Origin: Shinella granuli
GTDB taxonomy: Bacteria > Pseudomonadota > Alphaproteobacteria > Rhizobiales > Rhizobiaceae
Assembly: GCF_004341885.1 (NCBI RefSeq)
Contig: NZ_SLVX01000028.1
Coordinates: forward strand, 1 to 45,350
DNA: 45,350 nucleotides
Reading direction: 5' to 3'
The first letter of the stretch is position 1, and the number at the start of each line of letters is the position of its first letter. A program made the position numbers and the translations under genes. Positions 17,353-25,427 of this stretch are shown here, piece by piece. The notes beneath the pieces were generated by a model that saw nothing but the letters and a program-made list of their open reading frames with translations, did no database searches and was not told the DNA's origin.

Positions 17353-17563
17353 GTCGGATCGTTTGCCGGTGGCGTTGCGAAAGATCTCGACGCCGTGCGA
17401 AACGCAATTCTCTCACCTTGGTCGAACGGACAGACGGAAGGTCAGGTCACACGATTGAAGCTTATCAAACGCCAAATGTATGGGCGAGCCAAACTTGATC
17501 TGCTGCAGGCCCGATTGATCGGTGCAGCGTAAGCTCCGACGCCAGCAAAAGTGCGTCAGAGCC
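17353..17563 (+). mobile_element. ISL3-family fragment (3' end), identical to part of the 40.9-kb element
   Basis: 211 bp identical, base for base by eye, to the reverse complement of 40883-41093. It encodes the last 57 codons or so of the ISL3 transposase ('VAKDLDAVRNAILSPWSNGQ', 'LLQARLIGAA') with the stop at 17530-17532, then runs to the shared terminus ...GTGCGTCAGAGCC. Beyond that base the two copies diverge, which defines the true end of the element (GGCTCTGACGCAC read inward). The upstream part of the element is missing here. Confidence 0.92.
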
Positions 17564-17615
17564 AGATCTCAGTGCAAATCAACACCTGGTCAGAAGACCG
17601 AGCGGAATGCGCGCT

Positions 17616-18455
17616 TCAAACATAGCCCTGTGCGGCAATGTTTTCGGTGATCTCTTTGACCTCCCGGCGCAGGTGATCGAGTAGGACCAAAGCTCGCTCT
17701 TCGGGAATGCGATTGGCAATTGCCGTGATGCTGAGGCCCGCAAATGGGTGCGACGTGTGTCCCGAGATCGCAACAGCGACTGTCTTGATCTCCGGTGTAT
17801 TCAGGACGTCCTGGTAGACGAAGCCTTGCTCTCGGATCTTCTGCACGGCGGCCTGCACCGCTTCGGCGGATGTATTGAACTGCGTGTAGCGATCGCGATT
17901 GTGCTCTATGATGAGCTCGGCTTCACTGGCACTGTGAGCGGCGAGCAGCACCAGGCTGCCAGCGCCAATACCAAGCGGCCGTTTGCGCCCGACATCGACT
18001 GTGCAGGTACGGATAGGGTAGCTGCCTTCCTGTCGCTCGATGCAGATTCCATCAAACCCGCTGCGCACCGTGAGATAGATGGTGTCGCCGAGTTCTTCGG
18101 CCAGCCGCTTCATGGGCGCCAAGCATATCTCCCGAATGTTGAAATGCGGGAACGCCGTCGTGAAGAGTTCGAACAAAAGGGGTCCGAGATGATAACGCCG
18201 GGTTTCGGGATTTCTCGACAAAAAACCCACACTGTGTAGGGCGGTGACGATGCGGTGTGCGGTTGGCTGCTCGAGTTTGGCCAGATCGGCAATCTCACTG
18301 ATTTTCATTCCGCTCGCATTGTGAGCCGCGACGATCCGCAGAAGCGCAGCAATTCTGACCGTGCCCTGCGCGCCCTGCGGTGCAGCTACGTCAAGGTATT
18401 TTTCCCAACCTTTGCTCGATGACAAAGAGGAATTTGCGTCAACTTTTGGCAACAT
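17616..18455 (-). CDS. IclR-family transcriptional regulator of the catabolic operon
   Basis: A 279-residue regulator with the IclR layout: an N-terminal winged helix-turn-helix at about residues 32-97 ('KISEIADLAKLEQPTAHRIV', 'ALHSVGFLSRN'), then the effector-binding domain ('LAEELGDTIYLTVRSGFDGI', 'RPLGIGAGSLVLLAAHS', 'AISGHTSHPFAGLSITA'). It is divergent from the hydrolase gene across a 78-bp gap. A 15-bp motif in that gap recurs twice before the acyl-CoA dehydrogenase gene and is the likely operator. IclR proteins usually sense a pathway acid or intermediate; whether this one represses or activates is not visible, though the motif overlapping a promoter suggests repression. Confidence 0.88.
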   Translation of the reverse strand: MLPKVDANSSLSSSKGWEKYLDVAAPQGAQGTVRIAALLRIVAAHNASGMKISEIADLAKLEQPTAHRIVTALHSVGFLSRNPETRRYHLGPLLFELFTTAFPHFNIREICLAPMKRLAEELGDTIYLTVRSGFDGICIERQEGSYPIRTCTVDVGRKRPLGIGAGSLVLLAAHSASEAELIIEHNRDRYTQFNTSAEAVQAAVQKIREQGFVYQDVLNTPEIKTVAVAISGHTSHPFAGLSITAIANRIPEERALVLLDHLRREVKEITENIAAQGYV

Positions 18456-18498
18456 ATGGGTTGAAAATCCCGCTAGAGCTATGTTAGGTGGTCAAGAA

Positions 18499-18513
18499 AT
18501 TCACATAGTGGAT
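18499..18513 (+). promoter_or_regulatory. Putative IclR operator, site 1
   Basis: ATTCACATAGTGGAT, 21 bases before the start codon of the alpha/beta hydrolase gene and in the divergent gap with the IclR gene. It matches the sites at 20290 and 20343 (consensus A-TC-CACATA-G-TGGA-T, an imperfect palindrome centred on the ATA). Binding by the neighbouring IclR protein is inferred. Confidence 0.6.
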
Positions 18514-18533
18514 ATTTATGATAAGGGAGGAAA

Positions 18534-19436
18534 ATGGTCAAGGACCGGTATCCAATCATGTCTCTTTCTGCTGCGGCCAGTGCCGGCTTCGTTGCAGGCC
18601 ACTTTCCGGTTTCACCGTGCGACGTTGGCGGCGAGGAAACCGGCACCTACCAAACACCCCCATCTTTCATCCACTATGTGGGCACGCCTGACTGGGAAAA
18701 TCAAGCCTCTGGTTGTGTTCTTCTGCATGGTGGAAGTGGTGACTGGCGGCATTTTTGCATTAATTTGAAGCCTTTGTCCGCGCATATTCCAATAGTAGCA
18801 CCTGATCTGCCCGGCTTTGGTCTGTCGGGAGCGGCCAGTGGCGAGGATCTTGCGGCCATCGTCGATCCGCTCGCTGCATTTTTGAGGTCAGTACCCTGGC
18901 GTGACATAACTCTTGTCGGTTTTTCCTTCGGCGCGCTCGCCGCCGCCGCTGCTGCCGTTAAGCGTCCACCCTCCCGGCTGCTGCTAATAAGTCCTGCCGG
19001 GTTCGGCGCGCATACAGCGGAAATGGCATCTGCGCGCGAAGCTGCGGCTCAAGCCGCAAAACTCGAAGGTACGCGCGCGGGACTGGCAGTCAACTTGAAG
19101 CGGACAATGCTCCGCCGCGACTATTCCTTGGGAAGCGAACACTTGCTGGACACGATGGAAGAGATGCTGCGCTCGACGCGAGCGAAGGTCCGCCGGTTCT
19201 CGCGCAGTGAACTAATCCTCGATCGCCTGCGGATGCTCGATTGTCCAGTGCGGGTGCTCTTCGGTGAGGCCGACCCTTATCACGCCTCCGCTCTTGACCA
19301 TCGATATGCCGGGATCGCCGCCGCCTGTTCTGGCGCCGAGATTACGACTGTCGCGGATGCGGCGCATTGGCTGATGTTCGATCGCCCGGACGCTTTTGAA
19401 GAAACCTTGCTGGAATTCGCTCGAAGGGATGTGTAA
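18534..19436 (+). CDS. Alpha/beta hydrolase
   Basis: A 300-residue alpha/beta-hydrolase-fold protein. The oxyanion-hole motif 'VLLHGGSGDW' is at about 62-71, the nucleophile elbow 'GFSFGA' puts the catalytic Ser at 131, and the acid and base are Asp247 ('FGEADPYH') and His278 ('DAAHWLMF'). The fold family includes C-C hydrolases of meta-cleavage products, esterases and lactonases. As the first gene of the operon it could open an ester, lactone or diketone substrate, but the reaction cannot be assigned. AAGGGAGG precedes the ATG at 18534, which decides the start. The MaoC gene follows after 5 bases. Confidence 0.85.
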   Translation: MVKDRYPIMSLSAAASAGFVAGHFPVSPCDVGGEETGTYQTPPSFIHYVGTPDWENQASGCVLLHGGSGDWRHFCINLKPLSAHIPIVAPDLPGFGLSGAASGEDLAAIVDPLAAFLRSVPWRDITLVGFSFGALAAAAAAVKRPPSRLLLISPAGFGAHTAEMASAREAAAQAAKLEGTRAGLAVNLKRTMLRRDYSLGSEHLLDTMEEMLRSTRAKVRRFSRSELILDRLRMLDCPVRVLFGEADPYHASALDHRYAGIAAACSGAEITTVADAAHWLMFDRPDAFEETLLEFARRDV

Positions 19437-19441
19437 CGGCG

Positions 19442-20299
19442 ATGATCGACTACGATCGACTTAAATCGCGGGTCTTTGCACCTGTGGTGCAGGAATACTC
19501 GCGACGGGATTCTATGATGTACGGACTCGGCCTCAACCTCGGAGCCGATCCGCTTGATGCGTATTCACTGCAGTATGTGGCAGCCGATCCGCCTCAAGCC
19601 GAGCCAATGATGGCGATGACGTTGGCGCGGCTGGGACCATGGATGCGTGAGCCGGATGTCGGTATCGATTACCGGCGCATCGTTGTGGGGGAACTTGCTC
19701 TGCGGTTGCACGCGCCACTGCCATGTGAAGGTCGGGTCAGGGGTGATCACCGTGTTATCCGCATCACCGACAAGGGCGAGGGCCGCGGCGCTCTCGTCAC
19801 TGTGCTGCGCGAGCTGCGCAATGACGAAACTGGACAGTTGCTGGCAGAATTCGAGCAGGTCACCTTTTGTCGCGGCGATGGTGGCTTCGCGAAGGATGGC
19901 AGACACGATCCTTCCGCCGCGCCGGCCGGTGGCTTTGCCTGGGAGGCGGGGATGCCCGCTGATTTTGTTTTAGACCTGCCGACCTCGCCTCAGCAGGCGC
20001 TGATCTACCGCCTGTCCGGCGACATGAACCCCCTGCATTCTGACCCGCAAGTTGCGCGGCGAGCCGGGTTCGATAGGCCGATTCTCCACGGACTTGCGAC
20101 GATGGGAATGGCGGGCCACGCAATCGCACGAGTGCTCGGCAAACCCCTCACGGCAATCCGTGGCCGCTTGTCCGCACCTGTTTACCCGGGGGAGCATCTT
20201 CGGATCGAAGGATCGGAATCGAGGGGCGAAGGGGGATTCCGCATAGTGGGCAGCGGAGGCCGCGAAATTCTTTCCAACGGCGGATTTAAATCCACATAA
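19442..20299 (+). CDS. MaoC-like (R)-enoyl-CoA hydratase, two-domain type
   Basis: A 285-residue double hot-dog protein. The C-terminal half carries the hydratase-2 motif 'YRLSGDMNPLHSDPQVARRA' with the catalytic pair Asp194 and His199, followed by 'GFDRPILHGLATMGMAGHA'. The N-terminal half is the degenerate hot-dog of the 2-enoyl-CoA hydratase 2 family seen in MFE-2-type peroxisomal and actinobacterial steroid hydratases. It should add water to a trans-2-enoyl-CoA. It is tightly linked to the hydrolase gene. Together with the SDR and the thiolase-like protein downstream it supplies the hydration step of a beta-oxidation-like route. Confidence 0.87.
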   Translation: MIDYDRLKSRVFAPVVQEYSRRDSMMYGLGLNLGADPLDAYSLQYVAADPPQAEPMMAMTLARLGPWMREPDVGIDYRRIVVGELALRLHAPLPCEGRVRGDHRVIRITDKGEGRGALVTVLRELRNDETGQLLAEFEQVTFCRGDGGFAKDGRHDPSAAPAGGFAWEAGMPADFVLDLPTSPQQALIYRLSGDMNPLHSDPQVARRAGFDRPILHGLATMGMAGHAIARVLGKPLTAIRGRLSAPVYPGEHLRIEGSESRGEGGFRIVGSGGREILSNGGFKST

Positions 20300-20304
20300 T
20301 GGAT
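20290..20304 (+). promoter_or_regulatory. Putative IclR operator, site 2
   Basis: ATCCACATAATGGAT: the most symmetric of the three sites (ATCCA/TGGAT arms, 5-bp centre). It starts inside the last codons of the MaoC gene and its last base is the first T of the TTGACA of the next promoter, so an occupied site would block the -35 element. Confidence 0.6.
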
Positions 20305-20332
20305 TGACAGGCGCCTTATTGGCCCATATTAC
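20304..20332 (+). promoter_or_regulatory. Sigma-70-like promoter for the acyl-CoA dehydrogenase operon
   Basis: TTGACA (20304-20309), a 17-bp spacer and TATTAC (20327-20332, four of six matches to TATAAT). It lies about 37 bases before the ATG at 20369. Two copies of the putative IclR operator flank it, one overlapping the -35 and one just after the expected start site, a layout typical of a repressed promoter. Confidence 0.55.
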
Positions 20333-20342
20333 TGCTGACGAA

Positions 20343-20357
20343 AGCCACATAGTGGAG
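20343..20357 (+). promoter_or_regulatory. Putative IclR operator, site 3
   Basis: AGCCACATAGTGGAG: CCAC and GTGG arms around ATA. It lies 53 bp (centre to centre) downstream of site 2, about five helical turns, and just after the expected transcription start. Same motif as sites 1 and 2. Confidence 0.6.
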
Positions 20358-20368
20358 ATTGTGACTAG

Positions 20369-21541
20369 ATGAATTTCTCTTTTACGGACGAGCAGAACCT
20401 TTTCGCGGAATCGGTCCGCAACTTCGCGCTCAGGAACCTCAAGGACGGCGCGCTTGAGCGAGCCCATCTCGAAGAGTTTCCGCGCGAAATGGCGCGAATG
20501 TTCTACGAGCAGGGCCTGATGGGCATTACGATGCTTGAGGCTGATGGCGGCCAGGGCGGCACGCTGATGGATGCGGTCATCGCGATCGAGCAGATTGCGC
20601 TGGTCTGCCCGCGTAGTGCCGACATCATTCAGGAAGGCAATTTCGGTGCGGTTCGTACCCTGGCGCAATATGCCACTCCGGATCAGAAGGAACGGTTCTT
20701 GAAGCCGGTGTTGGAAGGCCGCGAGATCATTGCGGTCGGCATGACGGAACCTGACGCCGGCTCGGCGACTACCGATCTGAAGACGACCGCGACGCCGGAT
20801 GGCGAGGGTTTTCGCATCAAGGGATCAAAGGTGTTCCCCAATCCTCATGCGGACTTCTATCTTGTCTATGTACGTTTCGGACCTGGCGTCGGCGGCATTG
20901 GATCCGTGATGATCCGCCGTGACGCCCCCGGCTTTTCAATGGGCAAGACGTCGCAGTTCATGTCCGGTGCCGCTTGGGCTCCATTGTTCTTCGACAATGT
21001 CTACGTCGCGCCGGAAGACGTGCTGCTTCCTGCCGGTGGGTTTAAAAAGCAGATTTCCGGCTTCAACGCCGAGCGTATCGGCAACGCGGCTCGCTCTCTT
21101 GCTTACGGGCGCTATTGCTTCAACGAGGCGCGGCGCTACGCGACGGAACGCAGCCAGTTCGGTCGTGCCCTCTGCGAGTTCCAGGGGCTGCAATGGAAGT
21201 TCGCCGACATGAAGGTGGCGATCGAGGCGGCTCAGTTGTTGCTCTACCGTGCTGCAAGCAATGCCGATGATGGTCTGCCTTCTTCGGATGAAACGACCAT
21301 GGCCAAGCTGATGTGCAATCAGGTGGGCTTTAATGCAGCGCATGAGGCGATCCAGATCATGGGTGGTCTCGGTTATTCCCGAGAGGCTCTGATCGAATAC
21401 TGCTTCCGCCGCTCGCGCGGATGGATGATTGCCGGTGGTTCGCTTGAGATGCTGCGCAACCGTATGGCGGAATCCATTTTCGAGCGCCGCTTCCCGCAGC
21501 GCCCGCCTCGGACAGAACCCAAGACGGAGGCGGCGCAGTGA
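20369..21541 (+). CDS. Acyl-CoA dehydrogenase
   Basis: A 390-residue FAD-dependent acyl-CoA dehydrogenase. Visible are 'IIAVGMTEPDAGSATTDLKT' (FAD/substrate loop), 'RSQFGRALCEFQGLQWKFAD', 'AAHEAIQIMGGLGYSRE' and 'RNRMAESIF'. The usual C-terminal catalytic Glu (in YEGTSE) is absent: the spot reads 'IAGGSLEMLRN'. A glutamate at 235 ('FNAERIGNAARS') lies where isovaleryl-CoA and long-chain acyl-CoA dehydrogenases keep their base, so it probably takes over; such enzymes favour branched or bulky acyl groups. Electrons would pass to ETF, encoded 12 kb downstream. It overlaps the next gene by 4 bases. Confidence 0.88.
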   Translation: MNFSFTDEQNLFAESVRNFALRNLKDGALERAHLEEFPREMARMFYEQGLMGITMLEADGGQGGTLMDAVIAIEQIALVCPRSADIIQEGNFGAVRTLAQYATPDQKERFLKPVLEGREIIAVGMTEPDAGSATTDLKTTATPDGEGFRIKGSKVFPNPHADFYLVYVRFGPGVGGIGSVMIRRDAPGFSMGKTSQFMSGAAWAPLFFDNVYVAPEDVLLPAGGFKKQISGFNAERIGNAARSLAYGRYCFNEARRYATERSQFGRALCEFQGLQWKFADMKVAIEAAQLLLYRAASNADDGLPSSDETTMAKLMCNQVGFNAAHEAIQIMGGLGYSREALIEYCFRRSRGWMIAGGSLEMLRNRMAESIFERRFPQRPPRTEPKTEAAQ

Positions 21542-22335
21542 ACGTGGTGGCCCCTTCTTCGGTCGAGGTGCTGCTGTCATCCAAGGGTGATGGTATTGTC
21601 GAAGTGCGCCTCAACCGTCCCGACAAGCTCAATGCGCTCACCGATGACATGTACGCTGTCCTGACTGATCTGTTTGGTCGCCTCCATGAAGATGCGAGCG
21701 TGCGGGCGGTTATCCTGACCGGTGAGGGGAGGGGTTTCTGTTCCGGTTCGGATATCGGCGGGATGCTGAAGACAAGCGGTCCCGCCTCGCGGTTCCGACT
21801 GCAGCGCCGTCACGCCGCCATCCGCGCAATTTACGGCTGCGAGAAGCCCGTGATCGCGGCCGTGCGCGGTCCAGTCGCCGGGATCGGGTTTTCTGTGGCT
21901 ATGGCGTGCGATTTTATCGTGGCGTCCAATACGGCCTATTTCCAGCAGGCATTCCGCAATATCGCTCTTATCCCCGATGGCGGTTCAATCTTCTTCCTTG
22001 GCCAACGGCTCGGGATAGGTCGGGCAAAGGATCTGGTGATGTCCGCCCGCAAGCTCACCGCCGCGGAGGCTAATGACTGGGGACTGGTTTCGCGCCTTGT
22101 CGCCGATAGCGATCTTGAGAGGACCTCGCTCGAACTCGCGGAAGATCTCGCGCGGGCGCCCACCTACATGCTTGGGCTTTCGAAAAAGATGTTCGCCGCG
22201 GCCTGCGCCCCATCCTTGGAGACCGTCCTGGAGATCGAGAGCTATGCAGCAAGCGTCGCGCGTTCGTCCGCCGATCACAAGGAGGGGGTGACGGCGTTCC
22301 GCGAGAAGAGAAAGCCGAATTTTACTGGGGAATAG
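21538..22335 (+). CDS. Enoyl-CoA hydratase/isomerase family protein
   Basis: A 265-residue crotonase-fold protein starting with GTG overlapping the TGA of the acyl-CoA dehydrogenase gene. The oxyanion-hole loops are 'GFCSGSDIGGML' and 'PVAGIGFSVAMACDFIVAS'. In the active-site loop, 'AFRNIALIPDGGSIFFLGQR', the hydratase Glu pair is not complete: there is Ala-Leu-Ile-Pro-Asp, as in PaaG-type isomerases that use the Asp. It may therefore be a delta-isomerase rather than a second hydratase beside MaoC. It is translationally coupled to its neighbour. Confidence 0.85.
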   Translation: MNVVAPSSVEVLLSSKGDGIVEVRLNRPDKLNALTDDMYAVLTDLFGRLHEDASVRAVILTGEGRGFCSGSDIGGMLKTSGPASRFRLQRRHAAIRAIYGCEKPVIAAVRGPVAGIGFSVAMACDFIVASNTAYFQQAFRNIALIPDGGSIFFLGQRLGIGRAKDLVMSARKLTAAEANDWGLVSRLVADSDLERTSLELAEDLARAPTYMLGLSKKMFAAACAPSLETVLEIESYAASVARSSADHKEGVTAFREKRKPNFTGE

Positions 22336-22359
22336 GAAGCGTCAGGGAGGAGTCGTGAC

Positions 22360-23343
22360 ATGGCATTTCTGGGCAAATTGGGTGGTGCGGCCTGCCTTTC
22401 AGTGTTCATTTTTACAGGTGGTGCTTCCGCGCAGGATACTGCAGTGTGGCCGGAACGTGAGATCGTATTCATCGTTCCCTACGCTGCGGGCGGCCCGACC
22501 GATATCCTTGCACGCCTTGTTGGACAGAAACTGCAGGAGCAGTTCGGCAAGAGCGTCATCATAGAAAACAAGCCGGGTGGCAATGGTTCCATCGGTGCGG
22601 TTGCAGCCGCTCGTGCCGATGCTGACGGCTACACCATATATCTCGGTGGCATATCTACAATGTCTGTAGCCCCGGCGTTGAGTGCCGATCTACCCTACGA
22701 TCCAAATAGCGATTTTACGCCAGTATCACTGCTCTCGCGGCAGTCCATTTTGCTGATGGCGCCGCCGGATTTTCCGGTGAAAACGCTCGCGGAGTATATC
22801 GCCGCTGCCAAGGCGGATCCGGGCGGTGTCAGTTATGCGACATCCGGCAATGGCACGTCGGGCCATATGGCCGCGGAACTGTTCCAGCTCGCGGCCGGTG
22901 TCAAGTTGAATCACATTCCGTACAAGGGCTCGTCGCCTGCACTGAATGATCTAATTGGCGGCCAGGTCAACTCGATGTTCGGCACGATGCTTGCAGCGGT
23001 GCCCAACGTTCGTTCCGGTGCGATCAAAGGTATCGCTGTCAGCGGCGAAACCCGCTCTGCGGCACTGCCGGACGTACCGACATTCGCTGAACAGGGATTG
23101 AGCGACTACGAGCCGGGATCCTGGAATGGCATCTATGTGCCGGACGGAACGCCGCCGGAAGTGGTCGACAAGCTGAATGCCGCGATCGCTGTAGCCCTCA
23201 AGTCCACGGATTTGGCCGAAAAACTGGCGGCCGATGGCTCGGTGCCGGCCCATTCCACGCCGGCGGAACTGGGAGAACTTATGCGTGCCGAACAGGCCAA
23301 ATGGAAAGAAGTGGTCGAAAAGGCCGGGGTAACAATACAATGA
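22360..23343 (+). CDS. tctC: TTT-system (Bug family) substrate-binding protein 1
   Basis: A 327-residue periplasmic binding protein with a signal peptide ending ASA-Q ('FIFTGGASAQD'). The Bug/TctC hallmarks are present: 'IVPYAAGGPTDILARLVGQK', 'IIENKPGGNGSIGA', 'ADADGYTIYLGG', 'HIPYKGSSPALNDLIGGQV' and 'LPDVPTFAEQG'. It would hand a carboxylate to the TctAB membrane subunits encoded 7 kb downstream in the same operon. GGGAGGAG lies upstream of the ATG. A second, different binding protein occurs two genes later, so the transporter may use two receptors. Confidence 0.9.
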   Translation: MAFLGKLGGAACLSVFIFTGGASAQDTAVWPEREIVFIVPYAAGGPTDILARLVGQKLQEQFGKSVIIENKPGGNGSIGAVAAARADADGYTIYLGGISTMSVAPALSADLPYDPNSDFTPVSLLSRQSILLMAPPDFPVKTLAEYIAAAKADPGGVSYATSGNGTSGHMAAELFQLAAGVKLNHIPYKGSSPALNDLIGGQVNSMFGTMLAAVPNVRSGAIKGIAVSGETRSAALPDVPTFAEQGLSDYEPGSWNGIYVPDGTPPEVVDKLNAAIAVALKSTDLAEKLAADGSVPAHSTPAELGELMRAEQAKWKEVVEKAGVTIQ

Positions 23344-25427
23344 ATATGATGAGTGCAACGGGGCGTCCGTCCCTGGACGACTGCATGTTTCGCCCGCGCG
23401 CGGTGGCTTTGATCGGCGCGTCCGCCGATCCGGCCAAGAACAATGCGCGGCCGCAACGATACCTGACTGAAGCCGGCTTCACGGGGAAGATTGTCCCCAT
23501 TAATCCGACGCGCAATGAGATCATGGGACTGCCATGCTATCCGGATCTCGCGTCGGTGCCGTTCGATATTGACCATGCTTTCATCATGGTGCCGGCCGCA
23601 GCAATCGAGGATGTGATCGACCAATGCGGCCGCAAGGGCGTGCCGGTCGTCACAATCTTTACCGCCGGCTTCGCAGAGTTGGGTGAGAAGGGACTCGCCC
23701 TGCAACAGCGCATCGTTGAACGCGCTCGTGCAGCCAATGTCCGCATTCTCGGACCGAACTGCATTGGTCTCATCAATGTGCAAGGTAACCTCCCGCTGAC
23801 GGCAAATGCTGCCGTGCAGGAGGAAAAACTGCGACCTGGTCCGGTTTCGGTCGTGTCACAGAGCGGTAGCATGCTCGGCAGCATGCTGACCCGGGCGGCG
23901 GCACGCGGTATCGGCTTTTCCAAGATGATTTCCATCGGCAATGAGGCTGATCTTTCGGTTGGCGAGGTGGTCTCGCTTCTGGCTCGGGATGACGACACCA
24001 AGGTCATTCTGCTGTTTCTGGAAACCATCCGCGACGGTGAGGCCTTGGCCAAAGCCGCGCGCGAGGCCTTCTCCGCAGGCAAGGCCGTCATTGCCTACAA
24101 GCTCGGCCGCTCCGCGCTGGGCCGGCGCGTCGCGGCTTCCCATACCGGAGCCATGGTCGGGGCGGACGAACTGGCGCAAGCCTTTTTCCGCGCCAACGGC
24201 ATTCTTCGCGTCGAGACGCTCGAGGCATTGATCGAACTGCCTCGCCTTATCGAAGGGCACCATCCCCCCAAGGGCCGGCGCGTCGGTATGATGACCGCCA
24301 CTGGCGGTGCTGCGGCGATGATCGTGGACCGACTGGGTGTTTACGGCGACACCGTTCCCGAGCCCCCGGAGGACTTCCGCAACCGGCTCGCGAGCGAGGG
24401 GATCGAGATCTCGGACTCTCCGCTGATTGATCTGCCGATGGGATCGAGCGGCGGTGGACGCTATACGCGCATTCTTTCCGAACTCATGGCATCGGAACAC
24501 TGCGACGCGGTTGTGTCGGTGATGGGGTCGTCGGCGCGGTCGAACCCGAAGATGGTGTGTGAACGCGTACTTGGCGCCCGCCTCGGCGCCAAACCGCTTG
24601 CCGTGTTCCTGGCGCCCCAAGCTGATGAAGGATTGAGCATTCTGCACGAGGCCGGCATCGCCGGTTTCCGGACGCCGGAAAGCTGCGCCGATGCGATCCA
24701 TGCTTATTTGAACTGGCACGAGCCTTCGATCCGGGTTGCAGTGGATGACGAGGAGCTTGTCGAGGCTCGCCGCGTTGCTGCGGAGACAATTGATTGGGAC
24801 GAACGCAAGGCCACTGCGTTGTTCGCGCTGCTTGGCGTACCTGTTGCTGAGAGCCGGATAGTCCCAGCTGAAGGGGGAGCGGTTGAGCCCGTTTCCGGCC
24901 TTGCGGCGGTCAAATGTCTCTCGCCTGACATCCTCCACAAATCCGATGCGGGGCTCGTGGCGCTTGGCGTCACGCCCGATGCGGTGCCGGAGGTGGCCGG
25001 GGAAATCCTGCGTAAAGCCCGTGCTGCCTTCCCCAAGGCCCGCTTGGAGGGGGTACTGGTCCAGAAGATGGAGAAAGGTTTAGCCGAGGTCATCCTCGGC
25101 TACCGCAGGGATCCGGAGGTCGGCCCGGTGGTCGTGCTGGGTATCGGTGGGGTCACTGCGGAACTGCGGCCGAGCATCTCGGTGCGGGCCGCACCGATTG
25201 ATCCGGCTGCTGCGCAAGAGATGATCGCCGAAATTCCGGAACTTCGAAAGCTCGCCGGCTTCCGGAACCTGCCTAAGGGAGATCTTTCGGCGCTTGCCGA
25301 GACGATAGTCCGCTTTTCGAGGCTGGCCTTGGTGGGAGGAGATATCACCGAGGCAGAAATCAATCCGTTGCTCATCAAGGAGGAGAACTATGGTGTCGTC
25401 GCAGTCGATGGGCTTGTCGCCCGCTAA
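23340..25427 (+). CDS. NDP-forming acyl-CoA synthetase (acetate-CoA ligase family)
   Basis: A 695-residue fused ligase. Order: CoA-binding Rossmann domain ('AVALIGASADPAKNNARPQR'), succinyl-CoA-ligase-like domain ('RILGPNCIGLINVQGNLPLT', 'VVSQSGSMLGSMLTRAA'), the phosphohistidine loop 'ASHTGAMVG' with His268, then a C-terminal ATP-grasp domain ('VKCLSPDILHKSDAGLVAL') with the second conserved His, ending 'ITEAEINPLLI'. Enzymes of this kind form acyl-CoA from acid, CoA and ATP with release of ADP and phosphate. Here it most likely activates the imported carboxylate. The ATG at 23340 overlaps the tctC stop (ATGA). Confidence 0.88.
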   Translation: MNMMSATGRPSLDDCMFRPRAVALIGASADPAKNNARPQRYLTEAGFTGKIVPINPTRNEIMGLPCYPDLASVPFDIDHAFIMVPAAAIEDVIDQCGRKGVPVVTIFTAGFAELGEKGLALQQRIVERARAANVRILGPNCIGLINVQGNLPLTANAAVQEEKLRPGPVSVVSQSGSMLGSMLTRAAARGIGFSKMISIGNEADLSVGEVVSLLARDDDTKVILLFLETIRDGEALAKAAREAFSAGKAVIAYKLGRSALGRRVAASHTGAMVGADELAQAFFRANGILRVETLEALIELPRLIEGHHPPKGRRVGMMTATGGAAAMIVDRLGVYGDTVPEPPEDFRNRLASEGIEISDSPLIDLPMGSSGGGRYTRILSELMASEHCDAVVSVMGSSARSNPKMVCERVLGARLGAKPLAVFLAPQADEGLSILHEAGIAGFRTPESCADAIHAYLNWHEPSIRVAVDDEELVEARRVAAETIDWDERKATALFALLGVPVAESRIVPAEGGAVEPVSGLAAVKCLSPDILHKSDAGLVALGVTPDAVPEVAGEILRKARAAFPKARLEGVLVQKMEKGLAEVILGYRRDPEVGPVVVLGIGGVTAELRPSISVRAAPIDPAAAQEMIAEIPELRKLAGFRNLPKGDLSALAETIVRFSRLALVGGDITEAEINPLLIKEENYGVVAVDGLVAR

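Noticed and set aside
23856-24938. A 360-codon antisense frame over the acyl-CoA ligase
   Set aside because: The ligase reads through with all domains on the plus strand; the antisense frame is low-complexity and without motifs.
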